A DNA stretch of 9,553 bases from Candidatus Poribacteria bacterium (GTDB lineage: Bacteria > Poribacteria > WGA-4E > WGA-3G): positions 1 to 9,553 of the forward strand of contig VXZL01000177.1 in NCBI GenBank assembly GCA_009845505.1, in the 5' to 3' direction. Made by a program: the position numbers and the translations under genes. This document shows, piece after piece, positions 1 through 5,503 of this stretch (position 1 is the stretch's first letter; the number at the start of each line of letters is the position of its first letter). The notes below the pieces were generated by a model, which ran no database searches, was not told the DNA's origin, and was given only the letters and a program-made list of their open reading frames with translations.

Positions 1-978
1 GATTTTGATAACGCCATAAGTGACTATACAAAGGCGATAGAGTTCAAACCTGATTTTGCCGAAACCTACTACAATCGGGGTGTTACTTACTTCGACAAAG
101 GCGATTTTGATAACGCCATAAATGACTATACCAAAGCAATAGAATTGGATCCGGAAAATGGCGATGCCTATGGACAGCGAGGCATCGCTTACTTCTACAA
201 AGGCAGGTTTTACCGAGCTGTTGAGGACATTAGCAAAGTCATAAGCCTTGCACCGGACGAACCATTTGTTTATTTGGGACGCGGGTTGGCTTACCGCAAC
301 CTGCTGGTTTTTGAGAAAGCCATCCAAGACTTTAGCACAGTGATAAGCATCAAACCTGATGCGGCTGCTGGTGGTTATACCGAGCGCGGTATAACCTACC
401 ATTGCAAAGGTGAGGTAGATAAGGCAATTGAAGACTATAACGATGCAATAGCACTAGAGCCAGAGTTTGCAAAAGCTTGGACGCAACGCGGTCAAGCTTA
501 CCGTGATAAAGGTGAGATAGACAAAGCGATTGAAGATTATAGCAAAGCCATACAACTCAACCCAGAACGCCCTGAGCCTTACACCTGCCGTGGTCGCGTC
601 TACAACGAACAAGGCGAGGTGGACAAAGCGATTGAAGATCATAGCAAAGCAATAGAATTGAATCCAGAATTTGCCGAGGCATACCTCAATCGGGGGCAAG
701 CTTACTACAACAAAGGCGAATTGGACAAGGCGATTGCAGATTATGACGAAGCCATACAACTCAATTCAGAACTTGTGGAGGCATACACACATCGTGGCAA
801 CGCCTATCGTGCTAAAGCCGAGTTAGACAGTGCGATTGCGGATTATACCGAGGCACTAAAACTCAGACCAAAGATTGCTGAATTCTATTACACACGCGGT
901 GAGGCTTGGTTGCTTGCGAAAGGTTGGGAAGAAGCGAAGACTGACCTGACAGCTGCGCTCCTACAAGACGTAGATGTC
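1..978 (+). repeat. 102-bp tandem coding repeats (TPR units)
   Basis: The TPR units are visible as DNA repeats with a 102-bp period. The sequence at 1-29 recurs at 103-131 with one change, and 511-570 resembles 613-672 closely. High nucleotide similarity between neighbouring units suggests expansion by recent unequal recombination. One unit carries an extra codon (35 residues), which breaks the exact period after about base 366. Confidence 0.85.
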
Positions 979-1269
979 GCCGCTGCGTTTCACAATACCC
1001 ACGGGAGCATTGCTGCCTTTGAGGAAAAGATAGGGAGTCGTTTGCCAAAAGAGATTGTAGTATTATTGACCCCGCGGAGTGAACCGTTTGAAATTGATAA
1101 AGATGCGCGAATAGCGTTGGGAATGAAGTACTATGGAAACGACGAACTCAGCAGCGGCCTGGCCGCAAAACTTGCAGGTATCCCACGCATGGAATTCATA
1201 TTTCTCATGGGGGATTACGGACTCTCACCGTTTGGTGATGAGGAAGAGTACGCCAAAAGCGGATTTTAA
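1..1269 (+). CDS. TPR-repeat protein with C-terminal UPF0175-like antitoxin domain (5' partial)
   Basis: The frame is open from base 1, so the true start lies left of the window; the TTG at 145 is only an internal codon. 422 residues are visible. Residues 1-19 are the end of one TPR, and about nine further 34-residue TPRs follow to about residue 326, with the pattern AYxNRGxAYxxKGExDKAIxDYxxAIxLNPE; one unit has 35 residues. TPRs form a helical protein-binding scaffold. Residues about 342-422 (nt about 1024-1266) change character: LPKEIVVLL, then ALGMKYYGNDELSSGLAAKL, AGIPRMEFIFLMGDYGLSPF and an acidic end. This resembles the small UPF0175 (COG2886) antitoxin family. The next gene, 3 bp away, is a DUF3368 PIN protein, the common partner of UPF0175, which supports the call. 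Inference: the TPR part adds a binding function to the antitoxin. The TPR call is firm and the UPF0175 call is by eye. No signal peptide can be judged because the N-terminus is missing. Confidence 0.88.
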   Translation, partial: DFDNAISDYTKAIEFKPDFAETYYNRGVTYFDKGDFDNAINDYTKAIELDPENGDAYGQRGIAYFYKGRFYRAVEDISKVISLAPDEPFVYLGRGLAYRNLLVFEKAIQDFSTVISIKPDAAAGGYTERGITYHCKGEVDKAIEDYNDAIALEPEFAKAWTQRGQAYRDKGEIDKAIEDYSKAIQLNPERPEPYTCRGRVYNEQGEVDKAIEDHSKAIELNPEFAEAYLNRGQAYYNKGELDKAIADYDEAIQLNSELVEAYTHRGNAYRAKAELDSAIADYTEALKLRPKIAEFYYTRGEAWLLAKGWEEAKTDLTAALLQDVDVAAAFHNTHGSIAAFEEKIGSRLPKEIVVLLTPRSEPFEIDKDARIALGMKYYGNDELSSGLAAKLAGIPRMEFIFLMGDYGLSPFGDEEEYAKSGF

Positions 1270-1272
1270 GGA

Positions 1273-1764
1273 ATGCCAATACAGCCAGTCATTAGTAATA
1301 CTACCCCGCTTATTGGACTCTCGGGCATCAATTATCTTCCTTTATTGCGAGATCTCTATACCGAAGTGTGGATTCCAAGAGAAGTTGAAAAGGAATTTTT
1401 AGCATTAGATGAGACAGTCTATCAGGAAGTGCTCAACAGTGCACCGTGGATTAAAGTTATAGACCTAACGAATCCGCAAAGTGCCGCAATTTATCAAGGT
1501 ATTGATGATGGAGAAGCAGAGGTCTTCGCGCTTGCAGTTGAACATGATGCACGTCTCGTCCTTCTTGATGAAAATAAGGGAAGAAAGAAGGGCAAAGAAA
1601 TTGGATTAACGGTTAAAGGTACAGTAGGCGTTTTGCAAGAGGCAAAGGAAGAAGGCTTGATTGATGTCATCAAGCCCCTTTTAATTCAGTTGCGGGATAA
1701 CGGGATACACCTAAGTAAGTCCCTCATCAGCGACGCGCTACAAGAAGCAGGTGAGACGGATTAG
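1273..1764 (+). CDS. DUF3368-type PIN-domain protein, predicted ribonuclease toxin
   Basis: This 163-residue protein has the layout of DUF3368 (COG2405) PIN proteins: an N-terminal strand VISNTTPLIGL (residues 6-16), PREVEKEF (35-42), the acidic DDGEAEVFALA (78-88), LVLLDENKGRKKGKEIG (95-111) and the hallmark LTVKGTVGVLQEAKEEGLI (112-130). PIN domains are Mg/Mn-dependent RNases; candidate metal ligands are E81, E83 and D99. The first position, normally Asp, is Asn (N9), a variant I recall in other members of this family. It starts 3 bp after the stop of the TPR-UPF0175 gene, so translation is probably coupled. UPF0175 and DUF3368 proteins are a predicted toxin-antitoxin pair in bacteria. Activity cannot be judged from sequence; a non-toxic relative is possible. 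Confidence 0.9.
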   Translation: MPIQPVISNTTPLIGLSGINYLPLLRDLYTEVWIPREVEKEFLALDETVYQEVLNSAPWIKVIDLTNPQSAAIYQGIDDGEAEVFALAVEHDARLVLLDENKGRKKGKEIGLTVKGTVGVLQEAKEEGLIDVIKPLLIQLRDNGIHLSKSLISDALQEAGETD

Positions 1765-1805
1765 CGGGTGTGCTTATAGGCAAAAACTTATGGAGAAGAA
1801 AAGTC

Positions 1806-2099
1806 ATGCAAGAACGGAATCAAGAACTTGCGAATAAATATTACAACCGCGGTATCGCTCACAGCAAAAATGGCGATTATGACTGCGCAATTAAAGACTA
1901 TACGCAAGCGATAGCACTTAAACCCGACTATGCCGATGCCTATTACAGACGCAGCAAGGCGTGGCTACATCTCGGAGAAACCGAAAAAGCGAAATCCGAC
2001 ATGAAAACCGCCAGCAAGATAGGGATAAACAGCAAAACTGCTTTAGATGAAACACTCCGAAACTACGATCGCGCATGGAAAGTCCTCGGTAATCTATGA
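1806..2099 (+). CDS. Small two-TPR protein, putative antitoxin partner of the Doc-like toxin
   Basis: 97 residues from ATG 1806, chosen because GGAG at 1792-1795 sits 10 nt upstream; a GTG at 1770 would add 12 residues without a clear ribosome site. Residues about 7-40 form one TPR (KYYNRGIAHSKNGDYDCAIK, then DYTQAIALKP) and 41-74 a second, poorer one (YYRRSKAWLHLGETEKAKSD). A charged helical tail (75-97) ends in NYDRAWKVLGNL. The stop overlaps the Doc start in ATGA, the tight coupling typical of antitoxin-toxin pairs. I see no Phd-type DNA-binding N-terminus. The role as Doc antitoxin is inferred from position and coupling only; it could instead be a solitary TPR adaptor. The TPR units resemble those of the first gene, so one may have been copied from the other. 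Confidence 0.8.
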   Translation: MQERNQELANKYYNRGIAHSKNGDYDCAIKDYTQAIALKPDYADAYYRRSKAWLHLGETEKAKSDMKTASKIGINSKTALDETLRNYDRAWKVLGNL

Positions 2100-2467
2100 G
2101 ATATTTGACAGTCGCGGAGATCCTTGAAGTTGCCGAGGGACATGTCGGGACCTATCACTTGCTGGATGAAGATCGGTTACACTATTTAATTGAGGCTGTT
2201 GCGGGAAAATTTGGTGATACTGAACTGTACCCAACTTTACCTCAAAAAGCTGCTGTCTATGCCCATCACATTATCACAGGACATATATTTTTGGATGGAA
2301 ATAAGCGAACTGCTCTCAATTGCGCGATCATGTTTTTGGAATTTAACGGTTGCACCCTGCGTTTCGACATCGATGATTCAATTATTGATCTCGGCTTCAA
2401 GATTGCCGATGGAACCATAACCGATATTGAAGTAATTGCGGATCGTATGCAGTCGTGGATTTTGTAA
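2096..2467 (+). CDS. doc: Doc-like Fic-fold toxin (death-on-curing family)
   Basis: This 123-residue protein has the size and pattern of Doc. The N-terminal RYLTVAEILEVAE (residues 2-14) and the segment from YPTLPQKAAVYAHHIITGH (45-63) lead to the catalytic motif HIFLDGNKRTALNCAIMFLE (63-82). H63 is the catalytic His, and D67, N69, K70 and R71 would bind phosphates and metal. Doc proteins phosphorylate EF-Tu and stop translation, whereas typical Fic enzymes (HPFxxGNGRxxR) AMPylate; the Lys after Asn and the lack of the second motif Arg place this one with Doc. Its ATG overlaps the stop of the small TPR gene, and no strong Shine-Dalgarno is seen, so it is probably translated by coupling. The family call is strong; the kinase activity and target are inferred. 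Confidence 0.93.
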   Translation: MRYLTVAEILEVAEGHVGTYHLLDEDRLHYLIEAVAGKFGDTELYPTLPQKAAVYAHHIITGHIFLDGNKRTALNCAIMFLEFNGCTLRFDIDDSIIDLGFKIADGTITDIEVIADRMQSWIL

Positions 2468-2572
2468 CTAACGGATGTTGATACATCTAATCGCGTCAAA
2501 CATCTAAAAATTCGGGTTGGATGTTCCTTAATTATTAACACTTTGTATAAAATAATTTATTAACATGTTATT

Positions 2573-2725
2573 TTCATAGTAACCCACCCCAAAGCAGACA
2601 AACGCAAAAGCCCTCTCAACCCACGCCACAACTGGGTTTTCGCGAGGTTTTTTAAACGCCTCAAAATCACGATTCATAGTAACAGCAAAAAAACACCAGA
2701 GCCGCAAAAGTCCTCTCAACCCACG
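2573..2725. repeat. Two direct repeat copies at exactly 100 bp spacing
   Basis: TTCATAGTAAC occurs at 2573-2583 and 2673-2683. A 23-base block with one mismatch, beginning CGCAAAAG and ending CTCTCAACCCACG, occurs at 2603-2625 and 2703-2725. The sequence between the two blocks has diverged. An inverted copy of the first core, GTTACTATGAA, lies at 2771-2781. The conserved-core, variable-linker layout suggests a dispersed intergenic repeat family rather than a simple duplication. Confidence 0.8.
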
Positions 2726-2773
2726 GCCCGTCTAACTTCCAGGCAGTTCCCATCGCACAGTTTCCAGAACGTT

Positions 2774-2800
2774 ACTATGAAAACTATGAAAACTATGAAA
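2774..2800 (+). repeat. Triplicated 9-mer ACTATGAAA next to a promoter
   Basis: Three perfect tandem copies lie at 2774-2782, 2783-2791 and 2792-2800. They end 5 bp before the -35 box at 2806. The first copy is part of the inverted GTTACTATGAA core, so the array probably grew by slippage from that element. Whether a protein binds here is unknown. Confidence 0.9.
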
Positions 2801-2805
2801 TTGAC

Positions 2806-2834
2806 TTGACAAAACCTGTCTAAAATGATAAATT
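2806..2834 (+). promoter_or_regulatory. Sigma70-type promoter for the cupin gene
   Basis: A perfect -35 TTGACA (2806-2811) is followed after 17 bp by TAAATT (2829-2834; four of six consensus positions). TG at 2826-2827, one base before it, gives an extended -10. Transcription would begin near 2841, about 55 nt before the ATG at 2897. This is the clearest promoter in the window. Confidence 0.6.
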
Positions 2835-2896
2835 GACTTTCAAACAAGGGAAACCTTTACGCCTTGAGTTTTTTAAAGATAGAGAAAGGAAACAAC

Positions 2897-4003
2897 ATGG
2901 CATCACAAAACGAACTACAGTCAATGCTAAACGCCCCCATCGCTTTAGCACCCAATACCTACCTCCATTTCTATAACGGTGGGAAACTCCGCGCCGAGTT
3001 TATGGGCGAACCCGACCCCAAAGATGACTACTACTCCGAGGAATGGATCTTCTCCACGAACCGGGCAGAGACCCCGGGTAGAGAGAACCCACCCGACAAG
3101 GGCTTCAGCCGTATCGAACTTCCCAGTGGTGAAGTCGTGTTATTGAAAGCATTGTTGGACGCGTTTCCAGAGGAGGCACTTGGCAGTTCGCATGTCGCCA
3201 AATACGGCACAGATCTCGGTGTACTTCTCAAAATTTTTGATGTCGGTGAAGGCGCGCATATCCCGATCCACTGGCACCCGAACCCCGATTTTTCAAAGGA
3301 GCATCTGAATTCACCTTTCGGCAAAAATGAGGCATGGATTTTAATCGGCACGCGTCCAGGCGCAAAAGCGTGGATCGGTTGGAAAGAAGCGATAGACAAG
3401 GCAGAGTTCCGTCGCCTGATGGAGGCGCAAGATGTCCCAACGCTGCGAAGCCTCATGCACGTCGTTGAACCGAAAGTTGGGGAAGTCTATTTTCTACGCA
3501 CGCCGATTGTTCACTCGCTTGGGACAGGGCTTTGCGTCCTCGAACCCCAGGAACCTACTGATTGGAACATCCTCGCTGAATGGGAAGGTTTCCCGTTTGA
3601 AAGAGAAGATGGACACCTCGGTCTCGGATGGGATCTGGCAGTTGATGCCGCTGAGTTTGATAAATTGGAGCTCGACTATCTGAACAACTATATCCGACGT
3701 ACACCAGAGCTTGTCCGAGCGGAAGGCGATAACCGCGAGGATCGGATTGTGCCAGAGGAGGCACTGCAATTCTTCGGATGCTCACGTCTGACGGTGAATT
3801 CGACGCTGAGTATGCCAGCAGGCGAAGGCTTCTATGCACTTGTGACCTTGGGGGGTGAAGGTGTGCTTCGCGGGGACTTTGAAGATGTCCCGCTCAAACG
3901 GGGCAAATCCGTCTTTATTCCGCGGTGCTTGTCGAGTTATGTCATTGTTAGCACTGGCGATACACCGATGGAAATAATTTGTTGCTATCCACCGAGGCTC
4001 TAA
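2897..4003 (+). CDS. Class I mannose-6-phosphate isomerase-like cupin protein
   Basis: 368 residues from ATG 2897, which has AAAGGA at 2885-2890, 6 nt upstream; a TTG 33 bases earlier lacks this support. The protein has the order of motifs of type I phosphomannose isomerases: HIPIHWHPNPDF (121-132), matching the LQVHP metal site; GKNEAWILIG (142-151), matching the GKTE(M/A)W motif; and GEVYFLRTPIVHSLGTGLCV (195-214), matching the PSGTVHALG strand. Probable Zn ligands are H125, H127, E145 and H206; the first is usually Gln in characterised enzymes. A second cupin-like half (about 300-365) ends in RGKSVFIPRCLSSY. The expected reaction is mannose-6-P to fructose-6-P, but uncharacterised relatives exist and the substrate is not proven. 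It has its own promoter and stands alone, with no sugar-nucleotide genes next to it. Confidence 0.8.
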   Translation: MASQNELQSMLNAPIALAPNTYLHFYNGGKLRAEFMGEPDPKDDYYSEEWIFSTNRAETPGRENPPDKGFSRIELPSGEVVLLKALLDAFPEEALGSSHVAKYGTDLGVLLKIFDVGEGAHIPIHWHPNPDFSKEHLNSPFGKNEAWILIGTRPGAKAWIGWKEAIDKAEFRRLMEAQDVPTLRSLMHVVEPKVGEVYFLRTPIVHSLGTGLCVLEPQEPTDWNILAEWEGFPFEREDGHLGLGWDLAVDAAEFDKLELDYLNNYIRRTPELVRAEGDNREDRIVPEEALQFFGCSRLTVNSTLSMPAGEGFYALVTLGGEGVLRGDFEDVPLKRGKSVFIPRCLSSYVIVSTGDTPMEIICCYPPRL

Positions 4004-4057
4004 AAAATTAGGTACGCCCTGTGTGCCGAAGCGTAGTAGTCTGTCAACCTTCAAATG

Positions 4058-4127
4058 ATGGGGAAACCCCGGTTCGTAGTAGTGCGATTTATCGCACGTC
4101 AGAACGGGCAATGAATGGTTTCCCTAT
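4058..4127. repeat. Nested inverted repeat, about 70-nt folded element
   Basis: Three stems nest in one another. The outer stem pairs 4058-4068 (containing GGGAAACC) with 4117-4127 (containing GGTTTCCC), 11 pairs with one G-U. The middle stem pairs CCCGGTTC at 4068-4075 with GAACGGG at 4102-4108 with a bulge. The inner stem pairs GTGCGAT at 4082-4088 with ATCGCAC at 4091-4097 over a 2-nt loop. No T-tract follows, so a simple intrinsic terminator is unlikely; a REP- or MITE-like element fits better. Confidence 0.65.
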
Positions 4128-4164
4128 TACAAACTGCCTCTCAGTTTAGATGTGACAGAACAGT

Positions 4165-4238
4165 AGTTGTCAGTTGTCAACAGTCAGTTAAAGAGAATTT
4201 TTTGCCCCAAAACCTCTTGTGATTGTTAACTGTTAACT
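4165..4238. repeat. Paired heptamer repeats
   Basis: AGTTGTC is repeated in tandem at 4165-4171 and 4172-4178, and GTTAACT at 4225-4231 and 4232-4238. The two sets are partly complementary (CAGTCAGTTAA at 4181-4191 against TTAACTGTTAACTG at 4226-4239). They recall the short tandem heptamers seen between genes in cyanobacteria. Function is unknown. Confidence 0.6.
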
Positions 4239-4257
4239 GAAGACTGAAAACTATAAA

Positions 4258-5475
4258 ATGTTAGATTTTAAACCCCCTAAACCGAATACAACCGCAATTC
4301 AGGTTGCGAAAGCACTTATGCCGCTTGTCAACCGCTTGTGTTTGAAGGGATTGGCGTTGGATGTTGATGCGGAATCTATTGCCCGTCTAAAAATGACAGA
4401 TGGCTACCCTACCGTGTTAGCTCCGAATCATGCGGCACGTGCCGATCCTGCCGTTACATTCCTCTTGTCCAAAGAACTCTCTCAGCAGTATTACTACCTG
4501 ACTGCACGGGAGACCTTTGACAAAGGAAGATTCGGCGGTTTACGCAGTTTTCTGTTGCAACGGTTCGGTGCTTATTCAATTGTGCGGGGCACCGCCGACC
4601 GAAACGCCTTCCGCACAACGCGGGCACTCCTATCTGAAGACAACGCATCCCTTGTTATCTTCGCGGAAGGGGAAATTTCACGGCAGAATGATACTGTTAT
4701 GCGCTTTGAGAGGGGGATTGTACAACTCTGTTTCTGGGCGTTGGACGATATGGCGAAGGCGGAAGTCAGCAAACCGCTTTATGTTGTTCCTATCGGGATC
4801 AAATACCGTTATCCACAAGACATGTGGGGCGACATTGATGCTGCCCTCACAGAATTAGAGGAGAGCATTCTACCACCTGCCGAACGAAAGTCGGTTGAAC
4901 GCTATGATCGGTTGCGACGCATCGGTGTGACAATGTTCAGAACGCTTGCAGCCGAATATCAATACAAGGTGGATGAAACCGTACCGCTTGATGTACACAT
5001 CCAAAGAATGAAAGAGCACATTTTATCCCATGCTGAAAGAATCATGGGGATCGACACTAACGCTGATGTACTCACAAGGGTCCGGGCATTGAAAAACTTG
5101 GTCGATGCTGAAGTCTATAGAGACGTTGATCAGATGACCGAATATGAACAGAAGATACATGAGGAGCTGCTCCAGAAATTTCAACAATTCTATCCAGATT
5201 TGGAGCGGTTAATTAATTTCATAGCAATTTCGGATGGGTATGTTGCTGAAGAGCAGTCGCCGGAGCGATTTCTTGAAGTGATCATCCGTCTGGAGAGAGA
5301 AGTCTTTGGTACGTCAAAAATGCGGGGTCCAAGGGTCGCATCCGTCCGTGTCGGTGAACCCAAAAATCTCCGAGAATATTACGATACCTATAAGGCACAG
5401 AAAAGAGAGACAGTGGAGCAGATAACCCTTGAACTTGAGACAGTAGTCCAGGATTTGGTCAGGGGTATATCATAA
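4258..5475 (+). CDS. LPLAT/PlsC-type acyltransferase with C-terminal helical extension
   Basis: This 405-residue protein carries the glycerolipid acyltransferase motifs: NHAARADPA (57-65), containing HX4D with H58 and D63; FGAYSIVRG (103-111), the block II region; FAEGEISRQ (135-143), the equivalent of FPEGTRS; and VVPIGIKY (176-183), block IV. The family transfers an acyl group from acyl-CoA or acyl-ACP to lysophosphatidate or related lipids at the inner membrane. PlsC itself has about 240 residues. Here about 200 extra, mostly charged and probably helical residues follow (from about 200), including a coiled-coil-like stretch near 295-320; I do not recognise this part. No strong Shine-Dalgarno precedes the ATG at 4258, so the start is the least certain of the operon. 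It is the first of four co-directional genes. The exact acyl acceptor is unknown. Confidence 0.85.
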   Translation: MLDFKPPKPNTTAIQVAKALMPLVNRLCLKGLALDVDAESIARLKMTDGYPTVLAPNHAARADPAVTFLLSKELSQQYYYLTARETFDKGRFGGLRSFLLQRFGAYSIVRGTADRNAFRTTRALLSEDNASLVIFAEGEISRQNDTVMRFERGIVQLCFWALDDMAKAEVSKPLYVVPIGIKYRYPQDMWGDIDAALTELEESILPPAERKSVERYDRLRRIGVTMFRTLAAEYQYKVDETVPLDVHIQRMKEHILSHAERIMGIDTNADVLTRVRALKNLVDAEVYRDVDQMTEYEQKIHEELLQKFQQFYPDLERLINFIAISDGYVAEEQSPERFLEVIIRLEREVFGTSKMRGPRVASVRVGEPKNLREYYDTYKAQKRETVEQITLELETVVQDLVRGIS

Positions 5476-5503
5476 TTCAATAGTTTAAAAATTGGAGAGA
5501 AAC

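Larger units (their letters stand above)
2468..2805. other. Gene-free, repeat-rich spacer
   Basis: No convincing gene is seen here. After the Doc stop there is a weak 5-bp hairpin (2474-2478 with 2483-2487). An AT-rich stretch follows (about 2529-2574) with the perfect palindrome TAACATGTTA at 2561-2570. Then come two repeat copies 100 bp apart, an inverted third core and a triplicated 9-mer, listed separately. The stretch runs into the promoter of the cupin gene. Confidence 0.7.
4004..4257. other. Gene-free spacer with hairpin and heptamer repeats
   Basis: No gene is seen. The left part holds a nested hairpin (4058-4127) and the right part two sets of 7-bp repeats (4165-4178 and 4225-4238). 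No clear promoter for the following acyltransferase gene was found; TATAAA at 4252-4257 is too close to the ATG to serve unless the mRNA is leaderless. Confidence 0.65.

Noticed and set aside
454..759. Long open frame antisense to the TPR gene
   Set aside because: The TPR codon pattern repeats every 102 bp and leaves the complementary frame open; the product is itself a three-fold repeat mirroring the TPR units, with no ribosome site.
1..1000. Regularly spaced repeats as a possible CRISPR array
   Set aside because: The period is 102 bp, the repeats are coding throughout and encode clear TPRs.
2474..2487. Hairpin just after doc as a terminator
   Set aside because: The stem has only 5 bp with little GC and no T-run directly behind it.
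2528..2719. 63-residue minus-strand frame across the intergenic repeats
   Set aside because: It starts with TTG without a ribosome site, and the two repeat copies are 100 bp apart, not a multiple of 3, so they would be read in different frames. The repeat is better explained as non-coding.
4061..4100. GGTTCG within a folded region as a possible tRNA T-arm
   Set aside because: No acceptor stem, D-arm or anticodon arm of the right spacing can be drawn; the bases belong to the nested hairpin.
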